A program made the translations under genes and the position numbers. From Streptomyces sp. Root1304 (GTDB lineage Bacteria; Actinomycetota; Actinomycetes; Streptomycetales; Streptomycetaceae): a stretch of 64,000 nt of DNA. The stretch covers positions 394,039 to 458,038 of the forward strand of contig NZ_LMEP01000024.1 in NCBI RefSeq assembly GCF_001426405.1. The letters are read 5' to 3'. This document shows positions 23,795-31,924 of this stretch, piece by piece. How positions within the stretch are numbered: the stretch's first letter is position 1; every line of letters begins with the position of its first letter. A model generated the notes under the pieces. It ran no database searches, was not told where the DNA came from, and was given only the letters and a program-made list of their open reading frames with translations.

Positions 23795-25021
23795 GTGAAC
23801 GGTGCGATAGCGGTCGTCGGAATCGGCGCGGACGGCTGGGACGGACTCCCCGAGAGCTCCCGCCGCGTCCTGCGCACCGCCGAGGTCCTGCTCGGCGCCC
23901 CCCGCCAGCTCGGCCTCCTCCCCGGTGCCGACTGCCCCGGCGAGCGGATCACCTGGCCCTCCCCGCTCCGCCCCGCCGTCCCCGGACTGCTCGCCGCCCA
24001 CGAGGGCCGCGAGATCGCCGTCCTCGCCAGCGGAGACCCCTCCTTCCACGGCATCGCCCGCACCCTCGCCGACGTCGCCGGCGCCGAGCGCCTCCGCGTC
24101 CACCCGCACCCCTCCTCCGTCTCGTACGCCTGCGCCCGCCTCGGCTGGCCGCTGGAGGCCGTCGAGACCGTCTCCCTCGTGGCCCGGCCGCTCGCCGCGC
24201 TCTCCGCCGCCCTCCACGACGGCCGCCGCCTGCTCGTCCTCAGCGAAGGCGCCGGGACCCCCGCGCTGGTCGCGGCCCTGCTCAGGGACACCGGCTGGGG
24301 CGGCACCCGCCTCCGCGTCCTCGAACAGCTCGGCGGCCCCGCCGAGCGGATCCTCGACGGGACCGCCGCCGACTGGCCGTACGAGCGGACCGACCCCCTC
24401 AACGTCCTCGCGCTCGACTGCGTACGCGGCCCGGAGGCGCTCCGGCTCGGTGCCGTGCCCGGACTGCCCGACGAGGCGTACGAGCACGACGGGCAGCTCA
24501 CCAAGCGGTACGTGCGCGCGGCGACCCTCGCCGCGCTCGCCCCCGCGCCCGGCGAACTCCTCTGGGACATCGGCGGCGGCTCCGGCTCGATCGGCATCGA
24601 GTGGATGCGGGCCCACCGCTCCTGCCGGGCGGTCACCGTCGAGAAGTCCCCCGAGCGGGCCGCCCGCATCGCCCGCAACGCCGACGCCCTCGGCGTACCG
24701 GGCCTGAAGGTCGTCACCGGCCCGGCGCCGGCCGTGCTGTCCGGTCTGGAAGGACCGTCCGCGGTCTTCATCGGCGGCGGCCTCACCGCCCCCGGCCTCC
24801 TCGACACCTGCTGGGAGGCCCTGCAGCCCGGCGGCCGGCTCGTCGCCAACACCGTGACGCTGGAGTCCGAGGCGCTGCTCGCCGACCGCTACCGCCGCCA
24901 CGGCGGCGAACTCGTCCGGCTCGCGGTCGCCACCGCCGTCCCCGTCGGCGGCTTCACCGGCTGGCGCCAGGCCATGCCCGTCACGCAGTGGTCCGTAACG
25001 AAAGGTTCTGAAGAGGGATGA
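23795..25021 (+). CDS. cobL: Precorrin-6Y C5,15-methyltransferase (decarboxylating), CbiE-CbiT fusion
   Basis: The 408-residue bifunctional enzyme adds methyl groups at C5 and C15 of the corrin ring and removes the C12 acetate carboxyl. The N-terminal CbiE domain (about 1-205) shows IAVVGIGADGWDGL and the SAM-site LASGDPSFHGIARTL. The C-terminal CbiT domain (about 215-400) is a Rossmann methyltransferase with ELLWDIGGGSGSIGIEWMR and VTVEKSPERAARIARNA. Both domains appear complete. The GTG start at 23795 fits the beginning of the CbiE fold. Its stop overlaps the cobM start as ATGA, so the two are coupled. Confidence 0.95.
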   Translation: MNGAIAVVGIGADGWDGLPESSRRVLRTAEVLLGAPRQLGLLPGADCPGERITWPSPLRPAVPGLLAAHEGREIAVLASGDPSFHGIARTLADVAGAERLRVHPHPSSVSYACARLGWPLEAVETVSLVARPLAALSAALHDGRRLLVLSEGAGTPALVAALLRDTGWGGTRLRVLEQLGGPAERILDGTAADWPYERTDPLNVLALDCVRGPEALRLGAVPGLPDEAYEHDGQLTKRYVRAATLAALAPAPGELLWDIGGGSGSIGIEWMRAHRSCRAVTVEKSPERAARIARNADALGVPGLKVVTGPAPAVLSGLEGPSAVFIGGGLTAPGLLDTCWEALQPGGRLVANTVTLESEALLADRYRRHGGELVRLAVATAVPVGGFTGWRQAMPVTQWSVTKGSEEG

Positions 25022-25767
25022 CCGTCTACTTCATCGGCGCGGGGCCCGGCGCGGCCGACCTCATCACCGTGCGCGGGGCGAGGACCCTCGCGGCGTGCGG
25101 GGTCTGCCTCTACGCGGGCTCCCTCGTCCCCACCGAACTGCTCGCCGAGTGCCCGCCGGACGCGAAGCTCGTCGACACGGCCCGGATGGACCTCGACCAG
25201 ATCGTCGCCGAGATCGCGGCGGCGCACGAGGCCGGGCAGGACGTGGCGCGGCTGCACTCCGGCGACCCGTCCGTGTTCAGCGCGATGGCCGAACAGATGC
25301 GGCGGCTGGACGCCGCGGGCATCCCGTACGAGGTCGTGCCCGGCGTCCCGGCCTTCGCGGCCGCCGCCGCCGCGCTCAAGCGGGAGCTGACCGTCCCCAC
25401 GGTCGGCCAGACGGTCGTCCTCACCCGGATCGCGCAGCAGGCCACCCCGATGCCGGAGGGCGAGGACCTGGCGACGCTGGGCCGCAGCGGCGCGCTGCTC
25501 GTCCTGCACCTCGCCGCCCGCTACGTCGACCGGGTCGTCGCCGAACTCGTCCCGCACTACGGCACCGACTGCCCGGCCGCGGTCGTGGCGATGGCCAGCC
25601 GGCCCGACGAGGTGGTCCTGCGGGGCACCCTCGACGACATCGCCGCGCAGACGAAGGCGGCGGGCATCACGAAGACGGCGGTGATCCTGGTCGGCCGCAC
25701 GCTCGCGGCCTCGGAGTTCCGCGACAGCCACCTGTACGACCCGGCCCGGGACCGCCACACCTGCTGA
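25018..25767 (+). CDS. cobM: Precorrin-4 C11-methyltransferase
   Basis: The 249-residue SAM-dependent methyltransferase acts at C11 of precorrin-4 in corrin-ring synthesis. Family signatures are VYFIGAGPGAADLITVRGARTLAACGVCLYAGSLV at the start, LHSGDPSVFSAMAEQM, VVPGVPAFAAAAAALKRELTVPTVGQTVVLTR and the end ASEFRDSHLYDP, where the S-H-L-Y sequence is diagnostic of CobM/CbiF. It follows cobL with a 4-bp overlap. Confidence 0.96.
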   Translation: MTVYFIGAGPGAADLITVRGARTLAACGVCLYAGSLVPTELLAECPPDAKLVDTARMDLDQIVAEIAAAHEAGQDVARLHSGDPSVFSAMAEQMRRLDAAGIPYEVVPGVPAFAAAAAALKRELTVPTVGQTVVLTRIAQQATPMPEGEDLATLGRSGALLVLHLAARYVDRVVAELVPHYGTDCPAAVVAMASRPDEVVLRGTLDDIAAQTKAAGITKTAVILVGRTLAASEFRDSHLYDPARDRHTC

Positions 25768-25796
25768 GACGTCCGGGGGGCCCCGCCGCGTGGACG

Positions 25797-25871
25797 TCAG
25801 GCGTTCGGCCGCTTGCCGTGGTTCGCGTTCTTCTTCTTCCGCGCGCGCCGCTTGTTGCCTCGCTTGGCCAT
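25797..25871 (-). CDS. 50S ribosomal protein bL37
   Basis: A 24-residue, extremely basic protein that begins MAKRGNKRRARKKK and ends NHGKRPNA. This head-and-tail pattern matches bL37, a small actinobacterial protein of the large ribosomal subunit first recognised in mycobacterial ribosome structures. ATG 25871 has a GAGAGGGAG ribosome site 4 nt upstream, and the stop is at 25797. The gene sits alone on the reverse strand between cobM and a hypothetical gene. It is easily missed because of its length. Confidence 0.88.
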   Translation of the reverse strand: MAKRGNKRRARKKKNANHGKRPNA

Positions 25872-25969
25872 GGGACTCCCTCTCGCTCGGGGGGCGTGTC
25901 CCGGCCAGCCTAGGTTCGGGGCGGGGGCCCCGCATGTCGGCCGCCGGAGCCGTGCGGTCTCATGGAGAC

Positions 25970-26647
25970 GTGACTGTCTACGACGTGGCCCGGGCGCTGC
26001 CGGGCATCGAGGAACTGCGCGACCACTCCCGGGGGCTCGCGATGCTCGACGCGATCCTGAGCCCGGCCTGGGAGGGGCGGTACTACTCCTTCGACGCGCA
26101 CTGGTCGGAGGACGAGCAGCTGGCGTCCATGCGGGACGGCTCGGGCGGCGAGTACACGATCGTCCTCTCCCCCGCGGGGGCGTACGCCCGCGTCTTCGAC
26201 CACGAGTCGCCGCTGAGCCCCTACGGGCCGCTCGCGGACGGGAAGACGTGGCCGGGGGTGCTCGACGCGGTGCCGGAGGTCTTCTCGGAGTACCTGGCCG
26301 AGCCCGCGTTCATGGACGAGGACGACGTGCACGTGACCACCGCCTGCCTGTGGCGCGAGACCGCGGACACCGCCTGGCACACGGGCGAGGTCGCCTACCC
26401 GGACCTGGGGGACCACCCGGACCCGGACGGCTCCGCCACCCTCCTCCGCCTCCTGACGGACCGCACGGCGGAGGCGTACGCGGAGTGGGCCTCGGACTAC
26501 TACGAGCGCACGGTGGACATCGGGGCGGTACGCCACGTCCTGGCCCTGCGCCCGCTGACGGCGGAGGTCGTGGCGTCCCTGAACCCGGAGACGGACCTCA
26601 CCGAGCTGGCGGAGGACATCGCGGAGACCGGCTACCCGGCGGCCTGA
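25970..26647 (+). CDS. Conserved hypothetical actinobacterial protein
   Basis: A 225-residue acidic soluble protein (VYDVARALPGIEELRDHSRGLAMLDAILSPAWEGRYYSF..., then YTIVLSPAGAYARVFDHESPLSPYG and CLWRETADTAWHTGEVAYPD). Similar proteins occur widely in Streptomyces with no known role; the general look is of SMI1/KNR4-like or immunity-type proteins but I cannot assign one. GTG 25970 is chosen because homologues begin at this point; ATG 25934 in frame is the alternative. Its end overlaps that of cbiD by 16 bp. Confidence 0.65.
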   Translation: MTVYDVARALPGIEELRDHSRGLAMLDAILSPAWEGRYYSFDAHWSEDEQLASMRDGSGGEYTIVLSPAGAYARVFDHESPLSPYGPLADGKTWPGVLDAVPEVFSEYLAEPAFMDEDDVHVTTACLWRETADTAWHTGEVAYPDLGDHPDPDGSATLLRLLTDRTAEAYAEWASDYYERTVDIGAVRHVLALRPLTAEVVASLNPETDLTELAEDIAETGYPAA

Positions 26648-27774
26648 CGGACGGGGGGAGGCCCCGCCGTCTCCGATCGGCCCACCACCGTGCCCGCCCG
26701 GTCGATGCAGACCACGTCGACCGCCACCGGTGCGCCCCTGAGGACCGCCAGGGCCTCGTCGCGGGCGCGGGCGGCGACCAGGTCGCCGAGGGGGACGCCG
26801 GCCGCCTCGCAGAGGCGGAGCGCTGCCAGGCCCGTGTTCGCCCCGGCGATCTCCGCCGCCAGGGACTCCGAGGCGCCGCCGGTGACGGCCAGGTCCGCGA
26901 GGAAGCCCTTGTCGACCTGGGAGCGCGCCGAGTGCAGGTCCAGATGGCCCGCCGCGAGCTTGGAGAGCTTCGCGAAACCGCCGCAGATCGTGAGGCGGTC
27001 GACCGGGTGGCGGCGCACGTACTTGAGGACCGCGCCCGCGAAGTCGCCCATGTCGAGGAGCGCGATCTCCGGCAGGTCGTAGAGCGTCGCCACCGTCCGC
27101 TCCGAGGTCGAGCCGGTGCACCCGGCCACGTGCGTGAGGCCGCCCGCGCGGGCCACGTCCACGCCCCGGCGGATCGAGTCGATCCAGGCCGAACACGAGT
27201 ACGGGACCACGATCCCCGTCGTGCCGAGGATCGACAGACCGCCCAGGATGCCGATGCGGGGGTTCCACGTGGAACGGGCGATCTCCGCGCCGCCGTCGAC
27301 GGACACGGTGATCTCGACGTCCCCGGCACCGCCGTGCCGGGCCGCGACCTCCGCCACGTGCTCCCGCATCAGCTGCCGGGGTACGGGGTTGATCGCCGGT
27401 TCGCCCACCTCCAGGGGCAGCCCCGGCAGGGTGACCGTGCCGACGCCCTCGCCCGCCCGGAAGACCACGCCGGAGCCCGGCGGGAGGAGCCGTACCGTCG
27501 AGCGGATCACGGCCCCGTGCGTGACGTCCGGGTCGTCGCCCGCGTCCTTGGTGACGGCCGCCATGGCCGTACCGCCGGACAGCCGTTCCGCCGTGAGCGC
27601 GAAGGACGGGGTCTGCCCCTTGGGCAGGGTCACGGTCACCGGGTCGGGGAATTCGCCGGTCAGCAGGGCGGTGTACGCGGCCGTCGTGGCGGCCGTCGCG
27701 CAGGCGCCCGTGGTCCAGCCCGGCCGGAGGCCGGTGTGCTTGAGTTGGGCCTCACGCCCGCCGCCTGAAGTCAC
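26632..27774 (-). CDS. cbiD: Cobalt-precorrin-5B C1-methyltransferase
   Basis: The 380-residue CbiD methylates C1 of the ring with loss of the C20 acetyl fragment. Characteristic segments are LRPGWTTGACATAATTAAYTALL at the start, TLPLGK-type TLPKGQTPSF, GEPAINPVPRQLM, NPRIGILGGLSILGTTGIVVPYSCSAWIDSIR and CGGFAKLSKLAAGHLDLHS. GTG 27774 has AGGAG 7 nt upstream. It is divergent from cobK with just 12 bp between the two start codons. In oxygen-dependent pathways of proteobacteria this step is done by CobF; here CbiD takes that place. Confidence 0.95.
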   Translation of the reverse strand: MTSGGGREAQLKHTGLRPGWTTGACATAATTAAYTALLTGEFPDPVTVTLPKGQTPSFALTAERLSGGTAMAAVTKDAGDDPDVTHGAVIRSTVRLLPPGSGVVFRAGEGVGTVTLPGLPLEVGEPAINPVPRQLMREHVAEVAARHGGAGDVEITVSVDGGAEIARSTWNPRIGILGGLSILGTTGIVVPYSCSAWIDSIRRGVDVARAGGLTHVAGCTGSTSERTVATLYDLPEIALLDMGDFAGAVLKYVRRHPVDRLTICGGFAKLSKLAAGHLDLHSARSQVDKGFLADLAVTGGASESLAAEIAGANTGLAALRLCEAAGVPLGDLVAARARDEALAVLRGAPVAVDVVCIDRAGTVVGRSETAGPPPVRQAAG

Positions 27775-27786
27775 GAAGGGGCTCCT

Positions 27787-28515
27787 GTGCACATACTCAT
27801 TCTCGGGGGGACCACCGAGGCCCGCGCCCTGGCCGGGCTGCTGCACGGCGAGGTCCGGGTGACCAGCTCCCTCGCGGGGCGGGTGGCGAGCCCCCGGCTG
27901 CCCGAGGGCGAGGTGCGGATCGGCGGGTTCGGCGGCGTCGAGGGGCTCGTGGAGTGGATCGGCGCGCACGGGGTGGACGCGGTCATCGACGCCACGCATC
28001 CCTTCGCCGGGCGGATCAGCTTCAACGCGGCCGGGGCGGCCGCCACCGCCCATGTTCCCCTGCTGGCGCTGCGCCGTCCCGGCTGGGTCCCGGTGGACGG
28101 GGACCGCTGGCTGTCCGTGCCGTCCCTGGCGGCGGCGGCCGAGGCGCTCGACGGCCTGGGGGAGCGGGTGTTCCTGACGACGGGCCGGATGGGCCTCGCG
28201 GCCTTCGCGGACCTCCCGCACCGGTTCCTGGTCCGCTCGGTGGACGCCCCCGAGGCCCCGGTGCCGGCCCGCACCGAGGTGTTGCTCGACCGGGGGCCGT
28301 TCACCCTGGACGGCGAGCGGGAGATCCTGGCCCGGCACCGGATCGACGTGCTGGTGACGAAGGACAGCGGCGGCACGGCGACCGCCCCGAAACTCACGGC
28401 GGCCCGCGAGGCGGGCCTTCCGGTCGTCGTGGTCCGCCGCCCCCCGGTCCCGGAGGGCGTCCCGGTGGCGGCGACCCCGGAGGAGGCCGCCGCCTGGGTG
28501 CGCCGGGAGCGCTGA
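27787..28515 (+). CDS. cobK: Precorrin-6A reductase
   Basis: The 242-residue enzyme reduces precorrin-6A with NADPH. It starts with the nucleotide-binding motif ILILGGTTEARALAGLL, followed by the conserved AVIDATHPFAGRIS, LLALRRPGWVPVDGDRW, FLTTGRMGL and the C-terminal VLVTKDSGGTATAPKLTAAREAGLPVVVVRRP, all standard for CobK/CbiJ. The GTG start at 27787 has AAGGGG 5 nt upstream; this ribosome site overlaps the start region of divergent cbiD. Confidence 0.95.
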   Translation: MHILILGGTTEARALAGLLHGEVRVTSSLAGRVASPRLPEGEVRIGGFGGVEGLVEWIGAHGVDAVIDATHPFAGRISFNAAGAAATAHVPLLALRRPGWVPVDGDRWLSVPSLAAAAEALDGLGERVFLTTGRMGLAAFADLPHRFLVRSVDAPEAPVPARTEVLLDRGPFTLDGEREILARHRIDVLVTKDSGGTATAPKLTAAREAGLPVVVVRRPPVPEGVPVAATPEEAAAWVRRER

Positions 28516-28540
28516 GCCCCGGCCGGTCCCGGCCGGTCCG

Positions 28541-30151
28541 TCAGCCCTCCGTGGGTGCGTCGAGCTCCGGGACCTCGACCCAGGACGCCTTCTCGATGTC
28601 CGTGGCGAGGCTGTTGCCCCACGTGTCGACGGCGACGACCGCGAACCGGTACCGGTCGCCGTCCTGCGTGGACGGGAAGAGGTGCGAGGTCGCGGCGGCC
28701 GCGAGGTAGTCGACGTGGTGGTAGACCCACACGCCGCCGCCCGGCTCCTCCTCGTCGGGCCAGAACTCGGCCTTGTAGAGGTCGTACCGCTCCAGGTCGG
28801 GTTCCGTGCTCGCGTCCCACTCCAGGAGGACGCCGTCCTCGCGGGCGGTGCCCCGGAGTCCGGTGACGGCGGCGGGGGCGACGAGGTCGCCCCGGGTGGT
28901 GAGCGAGGCCTCCGCGGCGGCGGACTCGTTCCCGGCACCGTCCACGGCGGTGACCGTGTACCGGTACGTCGTCCCGTACGCGGCGGAACGGTCGGTGTAC
29001 GTGCGCTCGTGGACCGTGGTCCACAGCACGCCGTCCCGGTGGACGCGGTAGGAGACCACGTCGGGGGCGGCGGGCGCGGCCCAGTCGAGGACGACACCGG
29101 CCGGGGTGCCGTCCCGGGCCGTCAGGCCGGTCGGCGCGCCGGGGGCGTAGTCGCCGTGGGCCGCGGTGACGGCGGTGCGGGCCGAGACGTTCCCGGCGGC
29201 GTCCGCGGCCGAGACCCAGTAGCTGTAGCCGGTGTTCTCGGCGGCGGTGGCGTCGGTCCAGGCGGTGGTGGTGACGCCGGTCGCGATCTGGGTCACGGGC
29301 GCGGCCGGGTCCGCGCCGAGGCGCCGGTGGACGGTGTACCGGGTGGCGCCCGCGACGGGCTTCCAGGCGAGGGCGACACCGGTGCGCGCGTCGGTCGCCG
29401 TCAGCCCGGACGGGGCCGCCGGAGCGGTCCGGTCGACCGTGGCGACGGTGAGGTCGGCGCCGCCCCAGGACTCGTTGCCGGCCCTGTCGACGGCGCGGAG
29501 CTCGTACAGGAACGATTCGCCGGTGGCGGGCGGGTAGGTGACGTACGAGGTGCCGGTGATCAGGGCCGTCGCGCTGCTGACCCTGGCCCACGCGGTGGTG
29601 GGCAGCCGCCGGTAGAGGCGGTAACCGGCCTGGTCCATCTCCTTGTTGGCGGCCCACTTCAGGGTGACCTTGTCGAGGGCGCGGTCGTACGCGAGGGACG
29701 CGCCGGTCGGCGCGAGCGGGCGGACCTTGTCCACGGTGGCCGAAGTGTTCGGCGCGTAGGCGAACTTGATGTTCGCGGCGCCGGTCCAGGCCGCGTAGTC
29801 CACCCGGATCGAGTGCCGTCCGGCCGGGACCGTCAGGGCGACGATCTTCTTCTGGGTGGTGGAGACGTTCCGCCACAGGTCGATCCTGCGGACGCCGTCG
29901 AGGTAGACGCGGACCCCGTCCTGCGCCTCGACGGCGAACTGGAACGGGCCGCCGGAGCCGAAGTCCCGGGTCATCGACCAGCGGGCGGAGAAGTTGTCGA
30001 CGGGCAGCGTGACGCCCGCCGGGTCGCCGTAACAGAGGAAGTCGTCACAGGCAGAGGGGCCCTTTCCGGACCTACGGGACACAGGTGAGGCGTTGGGGGA
30101 ACGGTGGTGCGAGGGGGGAACGGCCAACGGCCGGAACGGGACTCTACCCAT
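28541..30151 (-). CDS. PA14-like and fibronectin type III repeat protein, N-terminus apparently lost
   Basis: About 536 residues. After a short unordered N-terminus the protein enters a PA14-like domain part way (GDPAGVTLPVDNFSARWSMTRDFG, then VEAQDGVRVYLDGVRRIDLW), followed by four fibronectin type III modules, each ending near AxDxAGNxS or DTWGNS. Related secreted Streptomyces proteins carry a signal peptide and a complete PA14 N-half; neither is visible here in any frame up to the divergent gene. Start ATG 30151 is only a best guess. The protein may bind cell-surface carbohydrates if exported, but it is probably truncated. It is convergent with cobK. Confidence 0.7.
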   Translation of the reverse strand: MGRVPFRPLAVPPSHHRSPNASPVSRRSGKGPSACDDFLCYGDPAGVTLPVDNFSARWSMTRDFGSGGPFQFAVEAQDGVRVYLDGVRRIDLWRNVSTTQKKIVALTVPAGRHSIRVDYAAWTGAANIKFAYAPNTSATVDKVRPLAPTGASLAYDRALDKVTLKWAANKEMDQAGYRLYRRLPTTAWARVSSATALITGTSYVTYPPATGESFLYELRAVDRAGNESWGGADLTVATVDRTAPAAPSGLTATDARTGVALAWKPVAGATRYTVHRRLGADPAAPVTQIATGVTTTAWTDATAAENTGYSYWVSAADAAGNVSARTAVTAAHGDYAPGAPTGLTARDGTPAGVVLDWAAPAAPDVVSYRVHRDGVLWTTVHERTYTDRSAAYGTTYRYTVTAVDGAGNESAAAEASLTTRGDLVAPAAVTGLRGTAREDGVLLEWDASTEPDLERYDLYKAEFWPDEEEPGGGVWVYHHVDYLAAAATSHLFPSTQDGDRYRFAVVAVDTWGNSLATDIEKASWVEVPELDAPTEG

Positions 30152-30334
30152 CCCCACCGCCACCACGACAGCGGGTTCTTCCGGGCCGTTTCCCCACCGC
30201 TCCGACGGGTTCTTCCGGGCCGCTCCTGAGCCCTTTCCGGGCCGCCGCCGGGCCGGTTCTCCGCCGTCCCGGCGCGTTCCCCACGCCCCCTTCCCCCGCG
30301 CGACAACCGTCCGGCCCGGGCGTTCAATGGAGGG

Positions 30335-31903
30335 GTGGATACCGTCCGATGGCTGGCGACAGCGGGGTTCGTGACCGTATGGGGTCTGGTCTCCGCGACC
30401 GGTCCCACCCCCACCCCCGAGCCACCCCCGGCCCAGCCCCCGCCGTCCCTCGACCGGGCCGACGTGGACCGGGCCGTCGACCGGCTCGACGGGAGCGTCG
30501 CGGACCTGATGAAGCGGACCGGCGTCCCCGGGGTGTCCGTCGCCGTCGTCTACGAGGACAAGGTCGTCCACCTCAAGGGGTACGGGGTGCGCGAGGTCGG
30601 CAAACCGGCCCGGATCGACGCCGACACCGTCTTCCAACTGGCCTCCGTGTCCAAGCCGATCGCCTCCACGATCGTCTCGGGGGCGGTCGGCGTGGAGGGC
30701 TGGCAGAAGCCCGTCAACCCCGAACTCCCCGAGTTCCGGCTCAAGGACCCCTGGGTGACGTCCCATGTGACGGCCGCCGACCTGTTCTCGCACCGCAGCG
30801 GTCTGCCCGACCACGCCGGCGACCTCCTGGAGGACCTCGGCTACGACCAGGACTACATCCTGTCCCACCTGCGGTACGAGCCCCTGACACCGTTCCGCGC
30901 GAGCTACGCCTACACCAACTTCGGCCTGACGGCGGCGGCCGAGGCCGTGGCCGCCGAGAAGGGCGTGCCCTGGGCGAAGCTCGCCGAGGACACCCTCTAC
31001 AAGCCCGCCGGGATGAACCACACCAGCTCCCGCTTCGAGGACTTCGTCTCCAACCCCGACCGCGCCCACGGCCACGTCAAGGAGGCCGACGGGACCTGGA
31101 AGGCGCTGTACGTGCGCGACCCGGACGCCCAGTCCCCCGCCGGCGGCGTCAGCTCCTCGGCCCGCGACATGGCGACCTGGCTGCGGCTCCAGCTCGCGAA
31201 CGGCAGCCTCGACGGGCGCCGGATCATCGCCGAGGACGCCCTCGACCTCACCCACCACCCCGAGTCCGTCGCCAACCCGGCGCACGCCCCGGCCGCCCGG
31301 ACCGGCTTCTACGGCCTCGGCTGGAACGTGTCGTACGACGACGAGGGCCGGCTGCGCCTCTCGCACACCGGCGCGTTCGCGCTCGGCGCGCACACCAACG
31401 TCACGATGCTGCCGGGCGAACAGCTCGGCATCGTCGTCCTCACCAACGGCGCGCCCGCCGGTGTCGCGGACGCCGTCGCCCTCGACTTCTTCGACACCGC
31501 GCAGGAGGGAAAGCCCAGCAGGGACTGGCTGCCGCTCGTCAACGGGCTGTACGAGCAGGAGGCCGACGCCGCCCGCTCGCCCACGGACTACGCGAAGCCG
31601 CCCGCCCAGGCCGCGCCCGCGAAGGCGGACAGCGCCTACACCGGTACGTACACCAGCGCCTACTACGGCCGGATGACGGTGTCCCAGGGCGACGACGGCG
31701 GCCTGGTGCTGCGACTCGGGCCGGAGCCCGAGCCCCAGTCGTACCGGCTGACGCACTACGACGGCGACACGTTCAGCTTCGCCACGCGCGGGGAGAACGC
31801 CGTCGGTCTCACCGGCGTCACGTTCTCCCCGGACGGGAAGTCGGTCCGGGTGGAGTACCTGGACCAGGAGGGCCTGGGCACCTTCACCCGCACCGGGCCC
31901 TAG
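30335..31903 (+). CDS. Serine hydrolase, class C beta-lactamase fold
   Basis: The 522-residue exported protein has an N-terminal hydrophobic anchor or signal (VRWLATAGFVTVWGLVSATG) and a Pro-rich linker. The catalytic domain (about 45-400) carries S104-V-S-K107 in QLASVSKP, the YAYTN motif that fits YxN, and HTG in RLSHTGAFALG in place of KTG. A C-terminal beta domain of about 110 residues (YTGTYTSAYYGRMTVSQ) resembles DUF3471. Such proteins include D-aminopeptidases, esterases and peptidoglycan-acting enzymes; true beta-lactamase activity is not implied. GTG 30335 is preceded by GGAGGG. Confidence 0.88.
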   Translation: MDTVRWLATAGFVTVWGLVSATGPTPTPEPPPAQPPPSLDRADVDRAVDRLDGSVADLMKRTGVPGVSVAVVYEDKVVHLKGYGVREVGKPARIDADTVFQLASVSKPIASTIVSGAVGVEGWQKPVNPELPEFRLKDPWVTSHVTAADLFSHRSGLPDHAGDLLEDLGYDQDYILSHLRYEPLTPFRASYAYTNFGLTAAAEAVAAEKGVPWAKLAEDTLYKPAGMNHTSSRFEDFVSNPDRAHGHVKEADGTWKALYVRDPDAQSPAGGVSSSARDMATWLRLQLANGSLDGRRIIAEDALDLTHHPESVANPAHAPAARTGFYGLGWNVSYDDEGRLRLSHTGAFALGAHTNVTMLPGEQLGIVVLTNGAPAGVADAVALDFFDTAQEGKPSRDWLPLVNGLYEQEADAARSPTDYAKPPAQAAPAKADSAYTGTYTSAYYGRMTVSQGDDGGLVLRLGPEPEPQSYRLTHYDGDTFSFATRGENAVGLTGVTFSPDGKSVRVEYLDQEGLGTFTRTGP

Positions 31904-31924
31904 CGTCCTCTGGGTTCCCGCAGG

